Below are positions 41,438 through 50,786 of a stretch of 64,000 nt of DNA, one piece after another (positions within the stretch are counted from its first letter, which is position 1; each line of letters opens with the position of its first letter). The DNA comes from Campylobacter concisus. Its GTDB lineage: Bacteria > Campylobacterota > Campylobacteria > Campylobacterales > Campylobacteraceae. Location of the stretch: positions 248,001-312,000 of the forward strand of contig NZ_PIQX01000001.1 of assembly GCF_003049085.1 (NCBI RefSeq). The letters are read 5' to 3'. The notes under the pieces are model-generated. The model was not told the DNA's origin and ran no database searches. It saw only the letters and a list, made by a program, of their open reading frames with translations. The translations under genes and the position numbers were made by a program.

Positions 41438-42061
41438 TTAAAAATTTAATATTATCTCCCATGCCTCGCTAACATTTTTGGCGTTATACGTGGCTGTTTT
41501 GCTCTCCTCGCCAAATCCCCAGCAAACTTGCACATAAGGCATATTTGCATTTTTGGCAGCTAGCTCGTCTTTTAGGCTATCTCCTATAAAGATCGCTTTA
41601 TCGGCTCCAGTTTTACTAAAGGCCAAGTGAAGCATCGCAGGATCTGGCTTTTGCGGTATCTCCTTGCTAGCGCCGATGACCTCGTCAAATAGCTCAAAAA
41701 TTTCATTTTTCTTTAAAATTTTCTCTAACGTATCGTGCGGTGCGTTGCTTGCCAAAACGACCTTATAGTGAGCATCTTTGCACTTTTGTAAAAGCTCTTT
41801 TACGCCATCATAGGTACTCGCACACTCATCGTAAAATTTCTTAAATTTCTCTTCAAAACCCTCTTTTAAGCTCCTACTTGGCGTGTCGATGCCGTAAAAC
41901 TCAAGGGCTAAATTTCTACCTGGTTCATTAATCGCTTTTATGATAAATTCTTTTTCAAGTGGCGCTAAATTTAGCTCATCTCTCACTTCATTTACCGTTT
42001 TATATATCGCCTCGCCGCTATCGATCACCGTGCCATCCATATCAAAAATAACTACTTTCAA
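41438..42061 (-). CDS. HAD-family phosphatase, phosphoglycolate phosphatase-like
   Basis: 207 residues. HAD motif I VVIFDMDGTVIDSG, motif II VVLASNAP, motif III Lys in ..EIPQKPDPAML, motif IV GDSLKDELAAKNA. The helical cap sits after motif I, so it is a C1-cap enzyme like Gph or beta-phosphoglucomutase. Substrate unknown. It overlaps the upstream small gene by four bases. Confidence 0.88.
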   Translation of the reverse strand: MKVVIFDMDGTVIDSGEAIYKTVNEVRDELNLAPLEKEFIIKAINEPGRNLALEFYGIDTPSRSLKEGFEEKFKKFYDECASTYDGVKELLQKCKDAHYKVVLASNAPHDTLEKILKKNEIFELFDEVIGASKEIPQKPDPAMLHLAFSKTGADKAIFIGDSLKDELAAKNANMPYVQVCWGFGEESKTATYNAKNVSEAWEIILNF

Positions 42062-42390
42062 TCCTCATCCTTAAATTTATTTTTATGCTTTTCTTTTTTA
42101 TATGTCTTTTGATTTTTTAGCTTATCAAGTAGATTTGCCGCCTTTAAAAGCTCCTCTTTTGAGGCGTTTTTGATAAGCAAATTTATAAAATTTTCTAGCG
42201 CCTTTGAGTATGGCTGGTCAAGATAAACAGCTTCGACTTTTTCGATGACTTTCGCATTTTTCTCAACTCTTTGGCGAAATTCGCTCTCGTCAAAGTCATC
42301 TCTTTTTAGCCCGTTTATCGCTGATTTTGCAAATTTTTCTAGCGCACGAAGATATTTTACACGCTTAAATTTGTCCGTGACTTGGTTCAA
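42058..42390 (-). CDS. Small Lys-rich helical protein of unknown function
   Basis: 110 residues. I choose TTG at 42390 as start (MNQVTDKFKRVKYLR), since AGGA lies five bases upstream; a longer frame to 42411 would contain that ribosome-binding site. The protein is helical throughout and ends in a basic tail (NQKTYKKEKHKNKFKDED). It may bind nucleic acid or ribosomes, but no motif proves this. It is translationally coupled to the HAD gene. Confidence 0.7.
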   Translation of the reverse strand: MNQVTDKFKRVKYLRALEKFAKSAINGLKRDDFDESEFRQRVEKNAKVIEKVEAVYLDQPYSKALENFINLLIKNASKEELLKAANLLDKLKNQKTYKKEKHKNKFKDED

Positions 42391-42460
42391 ATTTTTCCTT
42401 TTTTTTGGCAAATTATATCAAAATTTGATTTTATCCCCTAAATTTTGGCTTTGCTAATGT

Positions 42461-42466
42461 ATAATT
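42461..42466 (+). promoter_or_regulatory. Probable -10 box of metY
   Basis: TATAAT preceded by TG, 31 bp upstream of the metY ATG. Confidence 0.55.
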
Positions 42467-42497
42467 TACGCCAAAATTACTTAAATAAGGAGCAAAA

Positions 42498-43769
42498 ATG
42501 AGGCAAGAAACCGCTGCGATCCACGTAGGCTACGACACAAACGAGGGCTTTGGCACGATGGCTGTGCCTATTTTTCAAAGCACAGCTTATGACTTTGGAA
42601 GTGCCGAGACAGCAGCTGCTAGGTTTGATCTAAAAGATAGTGGCTACATCTACACAAGACTTAGCAACCCAACGACAGATATCTTTGAAAAAAGGGTCGC
42701 CGCACTTGAGGGTGGAGCCGCTGCGATAGCGACTGCAAGCGGTCAGTCAGCTTTGTTTTACAGCATTATAAATTTAGCCCAAGCAGGCGATAATATCATC
42801 ATCGCTAAGAAAATTTATGGCGGCACGACGGTGCTTTTTACGCACACGCTGAAAAGATTTGGCATAGAGGCTAGAGTCTTTGACAGCGACACAGCTGATG
42901 ATCTGGAGAGTTTGATAGATGATAAAACAAGGGCTATATTTTTTGAAACGCTTTCAAATCCGCAAATTTCTATCCCAAATATCGAGAAAATCGTAGAAAT
43001 CGCAAATAAATATGGCATCATCAGCATCACTGATAACACCGTGCCAACGCCTATCATCTTTCAGCCACTTCGCCACGGTGTCGATGTTTGCGTGCATAGC
43101 GCTAGCAAATATATGAGTGGTCAGGGCCTTAGTCTAGCAGGCGTGGTCGTCAGCGCAAATCACCTAAACGAAAAGCTAAAAGGCAACAAGAGATATGAGC
43201 ACTTTAACGTGCCAGATGCGAGCTATCACGACATCGTTTATGCTGATATGACCGACAACTTTGACATCTACACGCTAAGAATGAGGCTTGCCATCGTGCG
43301 CGACATCGGCGCTGTGATCTCTCCGTTTAACTCTTGGCAGCTCATACAAGGGCTTGAAACGCTCGCTGTTAGGGTTGAGAGACACTCTCAAAACGCGCTA
43401 AAAGTGGCTAAATTTCTAAACTCTCACAAGCATATAAAAAGCGTGGCATACCCAGGGCTTGCCGACAACGTAGATCATGCAAAGGCGCAAAAATACTTTA
43501 AAGATGGCATGGCAAATGGACTATTTTGCTTTGAGACTGATAGCTTTGAGCGTGCAAAAAAGATGCTAGAGCGCGTAAAACTCTTTAAGATCGTAGTAAA
43601 TATCGGCGATACAAAGTCGCTCATCACACACCCAGCCTCGACAACTCACCAGCAGCTAAGCAGCGAAGAGCTCATCAAAGCTGGCATCACAAAAGAGCTG
43701 ATAAGAGTTAGCATAGGTCTTGAAAACGCCGAGGATCTGATAGCTGACCTAGCCCAAGCCTTAGAATAA
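42498..43769 (+). CDS. metY: O-acetylhomoserine sulfhydrylase
   Basis: 423 residues, Cys/Met-metabolism PLP enzyme. Makes homocysteine from O-acetylhomoserine and sulfide. Landmarks: YTRLSNPTTDIFEKRVAALEGG, ITDNTVPTP, PLP lysine in HSASKYMSGQG, and LITHPASTTHQQL near the end. Length above 420 and the large insert typical of the OAH sulfhydrylase group distinguish it from cystathionine gamma-synthase. AAGGAG precedes the ATG. Monocistronic with a clear terminator. Confidence 0.95.
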   Translation: MRQETAAIHVGYDTNEGFGTMAVPIFQSTAYDFGSAETAAARFDLKDSGYIYTRLSNPTTDIFEKRVAALEGGAAAIATASGQSALFYSIINLAQAGDNIIIAKKIYGGTTVLFTHTLKRFGIEARVFDSDTADDLESLIDDKTRAIFFETLSNPQISIPNIEKIVEIANKYGIISITDNTVPTPIIFQPLRHGVDVCVHSASKYMSGQGLSLAGVVVSANHLNEKLKGNKRYEHFNVPDASYHDIVYADMTDNFDIYTLRMRLAIVRDIGAVISPFNSWQLIQGLETLAVRVERHSQNALKVAKFLNSHKHIKSVAYPGLADNVDHAKAQKYFKDGMANGLFCFETDSFERAKKMLERVKLFKIVVNIGDTKSLITHPASTTHQQLSSEELIKAGITKELIRVSIGLENAEDLIADLAQALE

Positions 43770-43771
43770 AG

Positions 43772-43803
43772 AAATTTCTAGCTCATTTTTGGGCTAGAAA
43801 TTT
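43772..43803 (+). terminator. Terminator of metY
   Basis: AAATTTCTAGC (43772-43782) and GCTAGAAATTT (43793-43803): 11 perfect pairs around a 10-nt loop. Confidence 0.7.
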
Positions 43804-43979
43804 AACTCAACTTTTAAACCTTCTGTATGCTTTTGATCAAAATAATAAATCAATGTAATTTTTCTCATATACTGAAAATGCGCCACATCGCATAGCTTTA
43901 GTTAAAGGTCTATCGAATTTTAAAATTTCATAAACGATTAATTTCAGCTCTGATTTCAGTGTCAAGCTTTGCGAAACCA

Positions 43980-44344
43980 AAATTTAGTAGTCAATTCTTG
44001 CGAGTGAATGGAATTTTAAAATTTGCAAAAATATTTTTTAGAAATTTAAAGTTTTGTTTCATCAAAATGGAGACAAAGGGGGCTTGAATTTTACTTCGCA
44101 GGCTCGCAACTACGCGGCAGATACGAGAAGTCGTCTCCTTGTCTCTCTTTTAAATCCACTAAAACCACTCGAATATTGGAGGTAGCACGCAAAGGTGCTA
44201 ACGCACCGCATGCTATTAAAAACTCTGGCAAATTTTAAAATTTATGAGCGAGCATATCACGGCTCTAAATTTAGTGCTAAACGAAGTGTAGCCTAAATTT
44301 AGTAGTCTGCTAAGGCGAATGAGTAAAGTTTTAAAATTTACAAA
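43980..44344. repeat. Repeat-rich intergenic region with two diverged ~49-bp direct repeats
   Basis: Copies at 43980-44028 and 44295-44343 align without gaps: both have AAATTTAGTAGTC, a 7-nt spacer, GCGA.TGA.T, and TTTTAAAATTT.CAAA. A weaker inverted copy lies near 44227-44275, and related AATTTTAAAATTT cores recur at 43916 and 44230. The whole 575-bp gap after the metY terminator (43804-44378) has no convincing gene. Confidence 0.6.
44183..44215. other. Hairpin in the metY/antiporter gap
   Basis: TAGCACGC/GCATGCTA (44183-44190/44208-44215, one mismatch) enclose AAA and the perfect GGTGC-TAAC-GCACC (44194-44207). It is GC-rich for the region and could be part of a small RNA or a repeat unit. 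Confidence 0.4.
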
Positions 44345-44378
44345 GAGAAATAAAATGTGGCAATTTTTATCAAAAATT

Positions 44379-45821
44379 TTAATATGTCAAATACTTAATC
44401 GTGTCTTGATAAAGCACTTGATTTTCGCATTGTATCAGTAACAGGTCATTTTCTTCAAAGATTGTTGAACCAGTTGGCTTTTGATACTCATTTTTTCGTT
44501 TTATTAAGATTATTAAAAATTCGCTTGGAAGCTCTAGCTGAGCCAAATCTTTACCAATTAGTTTTGAGCCATAGTGGATAGTATGCTGACGAAGTGTGTA
44601 GCTTAGGATCGGAGAGTTTTCTACCGGCTTAACATCCTCTTGTTCGCTCTCTTTGGCCTTAAATTTATCAGCCGCAAAGCCAAGCGACATGCCCTGTATC
44701 AAAATAGAAATCAAAACCATAAAAAATATAATGTTAAAAATCATATCCGCATCACGTATGCCATCTACATAAACATAGGTAGCTAGCACCACTGGCACAA
44801 CACCTCTTAATCCAACCCAAGAGATAAAAATTTGCTCATTTATCTTAAATTTTGAAAATGCAAGCGATGCAAAGACACCAAGCGGTCTTGCAAAAAACAT
44901 AAGCCATAAGGCCAAAATAAGCGCCATTAGTGCCGTTGCTGGAAGCTCGGAAGGATTTACCAAAAGACCAAGCGTCAAAAAGACAACTATCTGCATAGTC
45001 CAAGCGATACCATCGTGAAAACCGACTAAATTTTTCTTATGAGAAAACTCTTTTTTGTTTATGAAAATTCCAGCAATATAAACAGCCAGGTAGCCATTAC
45101 CACCAACCTTAAAGCAAAGTGTGTATAAAAGCAATATCCAAGCGATAGAAAAAACTGGATAAAGGCCCCAGCTTTTTAGGCGAAGTCTATTAAAGATGGC
45201 TGGCAAAGCAACGCCAAATAAATAACCCATAGCGATGCCTATACCAAACTGTTTAACCAGTGTAATCGCCCACTCTGACGCACTTGGAGTGCTATTTAGT
45301 GAGATCATTTGAACGATCGTCATAGTTAGAAATATCGCCATTGGATCGTTTGAGCCAGATTCAAGTTCAAGCAATGGTGCAATGCTATTTCTAAGTGAAA
45401 TTTTCTTAGCTCTTAGTATGGCAAATACCGCTGCTGCGTCTGTTGAGGAGATAATGGAGCCTAGCAAAAAGGCCTCCGCCCAGGTAAAATCAAGCAGATA
45501 TTTTGCAACTGGAGCGATAGCTAGTGCGGTTAAGAAAACACCAAGTGTAGCAAGCGCTAAACCTCTACCAAAAATCGGTTTAATCGCTGCAAAATCAGTA
45601 TCTAGCCCACCAGCGTAAAGTATAAAAATAAGTGCTAGCATGCCGACATTTTGAGCGATCACTTGATCATCAAAATTTACACCGAGCAGCCCATCTGAGC
45701 CAGCTAGCATACCAACGCCTAAAAATATTATTAAAGATGGAATTCCAAATTTATCAGAGATCTTACTTAAAAGAATGCTAGTTATAAGCAAAACTGCAAA
45801 AAATAGTAGTAAATTCTCCAA
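44379..45821 (-). CDS. CPA1-family K+/H+ or Na+/H+ antiporter (NhaP2-like)
   Basis: 480 residues. The start is TTG at 45821 behind GGAG. About 12 membrane helices, with the ion-site motif SSTDAAAVFAILRAK and LELESGSNDPMAIFLT in the middle and SWVGLRGVVPVVLATY later. A cytosolic TrkA-C/RCK-C-type domain follows (about 410-480, YGSKLIGKDLAQLELP..). NhaP2/CvrA proteins exchange K+ or Na+ for protons and control cell volume. It ends the leftward cprRS gene block, 20 bp after the small gene upstream. Confidence 0.9.
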   Translation of the reverse strand: MENLLLFFAVLLITSILLSKISDKFGIPSLIIFLGVGMLAGSDGLLGVNFDDQVIAQNVGMLALIFILYAGGLDTDFAAIKPIFGRGLALATLGVFLTALAIAPVAKYLLDFTWAEAFLLGSIISSTDAAAVFAILRAKKISLRNSIAPLLELESGSNDPMAIFLTMTIVQMISLNSTPSASEWAITLVKQFGIGIAMGYLFGVALPAIFNRLRLKSWGLYPVFSIAWILLLYTLCFKVGGNGYLAVYIAGIFINKKEFSHKKNLVGFHDGIAWTMQIVVFLTLGLLVNPSELPATALMALILALWLMFFARPLGVFASLAFSKFKINEQIFISWVGLRGVVPVVLATYVYVDGIRDADMIFNIIFFMVLISILIQGMSLGFAADKFKAKESEQEDVKPVENSPILSYTLRQHTIHYGSKLIGKDLAQLELPSEFLIILIKRKNEYQKPTGSTIFEENDLLLIQCENQVLYQDTIKYLTY

Positions 45822-45841
45822 ACAAACTCCACAAAATTATA

Positions 45842-46279
45842 TTAAATCATGCTTTCAAAAGCTTCAAATTTTTCTTGATTTGAAAGCATTTCAAGCAATA
45901 CGCCATAATTATCTTTTATCTCATCTTGAAGCTTAGTAGTAAGCTCTTTAGCGTTTCTTCCATCTTTTGGATAGCTTACTATCAAATCAATTGGCTCAGC
46001 GTTTAAAAACTCCTGAATACCTGATAATAGTTCGCTAGCTCCTCTTTCATTTGTTCCATGAAGCACGACCACATAATGCTCATTCTCTCTTACAACAACA
46101 TCAGCTTGTCTTAAAAATTTTTCAAATAGTTCACTATACTCTTTAGTACTTGGCAAAGAAAAATATATCAAAGATAAATTTTTTGCATAATCTTTTACAT
46201 TTTTATAACGATTTATAAAAGCTATTTCAAGATCTATTATTGATAAGATATCAACTGGTGAGAAAATTTTTGCTGCCAT
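45842..46279 (-). CDS. Conserved-looking cytosolic protein of unknown function beside CprS
   Basis: 145 residues, soluble, alpha/beta (VVVRENEHYVVVLHGTNERG.., PIDLIVSYPKDGRNAKEL). No motif I recognise. It lies 31 bp after the cprS stop and 20 bp before the antiporter, all on the minus strand, so it probably shares the cprRS transcript. It could act in the same envelope-stress pathway. Confidence 0.7.
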   Translation of the reverse strand: MAAKIFSPVDILSIIDLEIAFINRYKNVKDYAKNLSLIYFSLPSTKEYSELFEKFLRQADVVVRENEHYVVVLHGTNERGASELLSGIQEFLNAEPIDLIVSYPKDGRNAKELTTKLQDEIKDNYGVLLEMLSNQEKFEAFESMI

Positions 46280-46310
46280 TTTTAGCCCTCTTTTGTTTAT
46301 TATGTTTTAT

Positions 46311-47552
46311 TTAAGTCACTATTATATCTTGTAAATTTTCAAAAACAAAGACATTCATTCCGTTTTTGTATTCGTATCTAAATTTGAGTCCATGAGCATC
46401 AAGTATATTGCTAACAATATATAAACCTAGTCCAAAACTCTTTTGTGTATCCTCTCCTTTGATAAATGGCTGGATATAAAAGTCAAGATCATTTTTTAGC
46501 TTCTCACCTTGAGTTATAAATTTCATATGGTCCTTGCTAACAACGATATTTACGTGCTTATCAGTTGAATATTTTATGCCATTATCTATCATATTTTTTA
46601 TAGCAACTGAAAATAGTTTGAAATCAACAAGCACTCTAACCTCATCAAGCTCACTGACACCAACACACTCTTTTTCAACCATGGCTATATCGATAGCCTC
46701 ATCGATGAGATCCCTCATAAAACATGGCGTTTTATTGCTAAGTCCTATTTTTGATGTTATCTGCTCGATCGCTGCAAGCTCGTTTATCAAATTTTCAAGC
46801 TTGTGAAAGACAGAGATTAGCCTTTCTTGATTTTTACTTTTTTCTATCATTTGAGCGGCGATTAGCCCTTTTGTGATAGGAGTTTTTAACTCATGCATTA
46901 TGTTTCTTAAAAAAAGATGCCTTGAGTCATTAAGCGCCTTGATCTGACAAACCGCCTCATAAAATGCTTCAGAAACTTCAGAAATTTCATCCTTGCCGTT
47001 GCCAACATTTTGTACGCCATCAAGCTCACCATTTGCAAATTTTACGATCTGACGCTTTAGCTTTCTAAGTGGTTTTATCTTATAGATAACAAAAATATAA
47101 GCACCTAGCAAAATGACCGCAACCACCAAAAAAACAGCCTTTATCACCTCGTATCTGTAAGGCTGAAATTCCTTATCCATTAAAAGCTTTAGCTCGTCTA
47201 AATGCTCAATCCTTAAGTAATGATGCTTGTCATAAAGCAAGATCGCACTTGAGCCTAGATCGCTTGAAATTTCTTCTAAAACGGTTGCTTGTTTTAAAAT
47301 TTCATCTTTTCTCTTCTCGTCTATTATCTCTGGCATATCGATATTTGAAAGCTGGCGGTCGTACTGAGTTTTATTTATAATGCCACCCATATAAAACAAA
47401 TTTGTCCTAGCAACGTTTGAATATTTGTTATTTAGCTCTCTTGTATAGTTTTGCTTATCAAAGCCCATGAGCCACAAAAAAGCTAAAAATATCGAAACGA
47501 GTGCAAGGGCAAAGATAAAAGTTATGGTTATAAAAATAGACGATCTTGGCAT
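46311..47552 (-). CDS. cprS: Sensor histidine kinase CprS
   Basis: 413 residues from ATG 47552, which overlaps the cprR stop by one base. Two membrane helices (about 7-27 and 133-155) bracket a periplasmic sensor; then a HAMP-like linker (KIKPLRKLKRQIVKFANGE), the His in MHELKTPITKG, N box (IKNMIDNGIKYS) and G box (GLGLYIVSN). In C. jejuni CprS (Cj1226c) feeds the essential regulator CprR and affects biofilm, envelope stress and htrA expression. The neighbours and order are the same here, which supports the name. Confidence 0.88.
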   Translation of the reverse strand: MPRSSIFITITFIFALALVSIFLAFLWLMGFDKQNYTRELNNKYSNVARTNLFYMGGIINKTQYDRQLSNIDMPEIIDEKRKDEILKQATVLEEISSDLGSSAILLYDKHHYLRIEHLDELKLLMDKEFQPYRYEVIKAVFLVVAVILLGAYIFVIYKIKPLRKLKRQIVKFANGELDGVQNVGNGKDEISEVSEAFYEAVCQIKALNDSRHLFLRNIMHELKTPITKGLIAAQMIEKSKNQERLISVFHKLENLINELAAIEQITSKIGLSNKTPCFMRDLIDEAIDIAMVEKECVGVSELDEVRVLVDFKLFSVAIKNMIDNGIKYSTDKHVNIVVSKDHMKFITQGEKLKNDLDFYIQPFIKGEDTQKSFGLGLYIVSNILDAHGLKFRYEYKNGMNVFVFENLQDIIVT

Positions 47553-48229
47553 CAAAGAACCAATTTATAGCCGATACCGCGGATCGCGTGGATGTATTTT
47601 GGCTCTTTTGGATTTTCATTTAATTTTTGGCGAATCCTGCCGATGATGACATCTATACTTTTGTTTGAGCTATCTTCATTTATGCTCTCGCAGTTATAGA
47701 TGAGTTCCTCTCTAGTAACCGCTCCGCCCTCTTTTAAAAGTAGGTATTTTAAGATATCGTATTCTGCGGCAGTTAAATTTAGTACGTTTCCTTTAAATAA
47801 AATTTCACGCTCAAATTCTTTTAAAACCAGGTCTTTATTTAAATTTCTCGCCTCACTTGCTGGGGTGATACTCTGCCTTCTTAGATGACTTTTGATACGA
47901 GCCAAAAGCTCTTGTGGATCATATGGCTTTGGCAAATAATCATCTGCTCCGTTATCAAGAGCATTTACCTTATCTGTTATATCATGTCTTGCACTTGATA
48001 TGATAATAGGAATATTGTGATTTTTCCTGATCTCTTTACAAACTTCCAATCCATCCATACCAGGCAATGTAAGATCTAGTATAACTAGGTCAAATTTACT
48101 TGTATTTAGCGTAGATAGTCCGATATATGGCTCTTCAGCAGTTACTACTTCAATATCGTAGTTTTCTAGATATTCAGTTAAAATTTCAGCAAGCTCCATA
48201 TCATCTTCTATCATTAAAATTCTAGTCAT
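47552..48229 (-). CDS. cprR: OmpR-family response regulator CprR
   Basis: 225 residues. Receiver acidic pair IEDDME (8-12), phospho-acceptor Asp52 in LVILDLTLPGMDG, PKPYDPQELL with the conserved Lys, then a winged helix (about 125-225) ending IHAIRGIGYKLVL. Homolog of Cj1227c, which is essential in C. jejuni. It is 97 bp downstream of htrA on the same strand, and htrA is one of its reported targets. Confidence 0.9.
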   Translation of the reverse strand: MTRILMIEDDMELAEILTEYLENYDIEVVTAEEPYIGLSTLNTSKFDLVILDLTLPGMDGLEVCKEIRKNHNIPIIISSARHDITDKVNALDNGADDYLPKPYDPQELLARIKSHLRRQSITPASEARNLNKDLVLKEFEREILFKGNVLNLTAAEYDILKYLLLKEGGAVTREELIYNCESINEDSSNKSIDVIIGRIRQKLNENPKEPKYIHAIRGIGYKLVL

Positions 48230-48326
48230 GATCTTTCCTGTTGTAAATTTATTTTTAAGGATTATAGCAGATTAAGATTTTAAAAATTTAAAAGGGTTAA
48301 GAGCTGAAATTTCAGCTCTTAGATGA

Positions 48327-49730
48327 TTATTTTATAACAAGGCCTTGTATGATACCACCGCGATTTATCCACACTAGTGTCTTTTTACCTTTTGTATTTT
48401 TGATTGTATTTGCAAATGTTTGAAGATCTTTTATACTCTCTTCACCAACTTGCACGATCACATCGCCTCTTTCAAAGCCAAAGTCTTCAGCTTTTGAGCC
48501 TGATTTCACATCAGTTACTAGCACGCCTTGAGTATCTGGGCTGATTTTGTATTTATATCTTATCTCATCACTTAGATTGCTAACGCTAAGTCCTTCGATG
48601 ATAATGCTTTTTGCTATGTCTTTTGAATTGTGATCAGCGTTTGCAAGCTTGATTTTTGCATTCATTATTTTATTTGATCGCTCGTAAGTTATATCAACGC
48701 TGCTATTTGGAGTTAGTGAACCGATGAAATTTTTAAGATCATTTGCGTTTTTTATAGCTTTGTCGTTAGCTGATATTACCAAATCGCCTCTTTTTAGCCC
48801 AGCCTCATCTGCTGGCATGCCTTGCTCTACGCCACTTATTAAAGCTCCCTCTTTATTTGTATAAAGCTCTTTTTGCTCATCAGTTAAATTTGCAATCGTA
48901 ACTCCGATAAAGCCACGCTCGATCTTGCCGTCAGTTACCAGCTTTTTAGCGATATCTTTTACCATATTTGATGGAATAGCAAAGCCAATGCCGTTGTTGC
49001 CACCACTTTTTGAAAGTATGGCTGAGTTTATTCCAACCAAATATCCTCTACTATCAACCAAAGCGCCACCTGAGTTTCCAGGATTTATCGAAGCGTCTGT
49101 TTGGATGAAATTTTCATATTGATTAAGGCCGATATTATCTTTATTTAGCCCTGAAATGATACCTTGAGTGATGCTTTCACCAACGCCAAATGGATTACCT
49201 ATTGCAAATACGACGTCTGCATCAAGCAGCTTTGATGAGTCTGCAAAAGTGATCGCATTTAGTCCGTTTGCTTCTATCTTTACGACGGCTAGATCGGTTT
49301 TTGGATCACTTCCTATTAGTTTGGCTTTATACTCTTTGCCACCATTTGCAAGAGTTACGACTATTTGATCGCTATCTTCTATAACGTGGTTATTTGTAAC
49401 GATATATCCATCATTTGAGATAATAACGCCAGAGCCAAGCGAAGTAGTTTTTTCTTTTTCTTTTGGTTTTGCAAAGTTAAATCCAAAAAATTCATTGAAA
49501 AAAGGGTCGTTAAACATCTGCTCAATACCAGCGTTATTCACCGTTTTTGTAGTTGAGATATTTACAACTGAAAGCTTTGCCTGAGAGATCGAGTCATAAT
49601 AAGAAAGTACGCTATTTTTATCGCTAAGTGGCGAGACTCTCGTGATATTAGAGTTAGCTTCATTAAATTTAATATCAGCCCCCACTAAAAAAGAAGCTAC
49701 TACTAATGAAATTAGCACAATCTTTTTCAT
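48327..49730 (-). CDS. htrA: Periplasmic serine protease/chaperone HtrA (DegP)
   Basis: 467 residues. Signal peptide MKKIVLISLVVASFLVGA. Trypsin-like domain with catalytic His (VTNNHVIED), Asp (KTDLAVVKI) and Ser (NPGNSGGALVD), followed by two PDZ domains (about 265-355 and 375-467, each with a GLKRGD/GFERGD-type carboxylate loop). It degrades or refolds damaged envelope proteins; in C. jejuni it is also secreted and cleaves E-cadherin. Divergent from cbpA, with cprRS downstream. Confidence 0.95.
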   Translation of the reverse strand: MKKIVLISLVVASFLVGADIKFNEANSNITRVSPLSDKNSVLSYYDSISQAKLSVVNISTTKTVNNAGIEQMFNDPFFNEFFGFNFAKPKEKEKTTSLGSGVIISNDGYIVTNNHVIEDSDQIVVTLANGGKEYKAKLIGSDPKTDLAVVKIEANGLNAITFADSSKLLDADVVFAIGNPFGVGESITQGIISGLNKDNIGLNQYENFIQTDASINPGNSGGALVDSRGYLVGINSAILSKSGGNNGIGFAIPSNMVKDIAKKLVTDGKIERGFIGVTIANLTDEQKELYTNKEGALISGVEQGMPADEAGLKRGDLVISANDKAIKNANDLKNFIGSLTPNSSVDITYERSNKIMNAKIKLANADHNSKDIAKSIIIEGLSVSNLSDEIRYKYKISPDTQGVLVTDVKSGSKAEDFGFERGDVIVQVGEESIKDLQTFANTIKNTKGKKTLVWINRGGIIQGLVIK

Positions 49731-49823
49731 TTTTTTTCCTTTAAACTAAAAATTTTTGCAAATTATAAATATAGTGAAAAAATAAAATCTTAACACTTTT
49801 TCTTGTTATTAAACAAAAATAAA

Positions 49824-49858
49824 CTTGACTTGCATAGACTAAAGCTTTGTGATATAAT
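49824..49858 (+). promoter_or_regulatory. HspR operator (HAIR-like) and -10 box upstream of cbpA
   Basis: CTTGACT (49824-49830), 7 nt, ACTAAAG (49838-49844) matches the HAIR consensus CTTGAGT-N7-ACTCAAG with one mismatch per arm. TATAAT follows at 49853-49858. HspR is encoded two genes downstream, giving a self-limiting heat-shock operon. Confidence 0.7.
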
Positions 49859-49886
49859 CCGTATCAAAAAAATATAAGGAGAATAT

Positions 49887-50783
49887 ATGAGTGAAAGCTT
49901 ATATGAGACTTTAGGGGTTTCAAAGGGTGCCTCAAGCGACGAGATAAAAAAAGCTTATAGAAAACTTGCTAGAAAATATCACCCAGACATCAATAAAGAC
50001 CCTGGAGCAGAAGATAAATTTAAAGAGATAAATGCTGCTTATGAAATTTTAAGCGACGATAAAAAACGAGCTCAATACGACCAGTACGGCGATACTATGT
50101 TTGGCGGTCAAAATTTCCACGACTTTGCTAGTAGTTCAGCCGATATGGGTGATCTAAATGAAATTTTAAAGAATATCTTCTCAGGTGGCTTTGGCGGTGG
50201 TGGAGCTAAATTTAGCAGCGGATTTGGTAGTAATTTTGGTGGATTTGACGGATTTAGTAGTGGTGGATTTGGATTTGGCGGAGCTGATCTAGACATAAAT
50301 GCAAAAATTTCTATACCATTTGACGTGGCTGTAACTGGTGGCGAACATAAGGTAAATTTTAATGGCGAAAGCATTAAGATAAAAATTCCAAGCGGCATAG
50401 AAGGTGGCGAGAAACTTCGTGTAAAAGGCAAAGGCAAGAGTGCTGGTGGTCAAAAAGGCGATCTTATACTTGCTATTAGCGTTGAGCCAAGCGACGAGTA
50501 TGAAAGAGTCGGAGACGATCTTTATAAAGATATAGAAATTCCACTAAAAACTATGCTTTTTGGCGGAAAAGTCGATGTGCATACTTACAAAAAAGATGTC
50601 ACGATTAAGATCGCTGAGAACTCAAAAACAGGTACAAAGATCCGCCTAAAAGGATATGGTGTGCAAAATAGAAAGAGCGGAATTTATGGCGATCTTTACT
50701 TAAAAGCCAGGGTAAAACTTCCAAATATCAGTGAGCTTGATGAAGGCTTAGTAAAAGAGTTAAAAGAAAAATTACCGGAGTAA
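49887..50783 (+). CDS. cbpA: CbpA-type DnaJ co-chaperone
   Basis: 298 residues. J domain at the start ([20 protein letters not shown]) with the HPD motif in [11 protein letters not shown], a Gly/Phe-rich linker (about 85-135) and two C-terminal substrate-binding domains. The Cys-rich zinc domain of DnaJ is absent, so it is a class II/CbpA protein. It stimulates DnaK. AAGGAG precedes the ATG, and the operon with hspR (3 bp gap) has a HAIR-like operator in its promoter. Confidence 0.94.
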   Translation: MSESLYETLGVSKGASSDEIKKAYRKLARKYHPDINKDPGAEDKFKEINAAYEILSDDKKRAQYDQYGDTMFGGQNFHDFASSSADMGDLNEILKNIFSGGFGGGGAKFSSGFGSNFGGFDGFSSGGFGFGGADLDINAKISIPFDVAVTGGEHKVNFNGESIKIKIPSGIEGGEKLRVKGKGKSAGGQKGDLILAISVEPSDEYERVGDDLYKDIEIPLKTMLFGGKVDVHTYKKDVTIKIAENSKTGTKIRLKGYGVQNRKSGIYGDLYLKARVKLPNISELDEGLVKELKEKLPE

Positions 50784-50786
50784 AAA

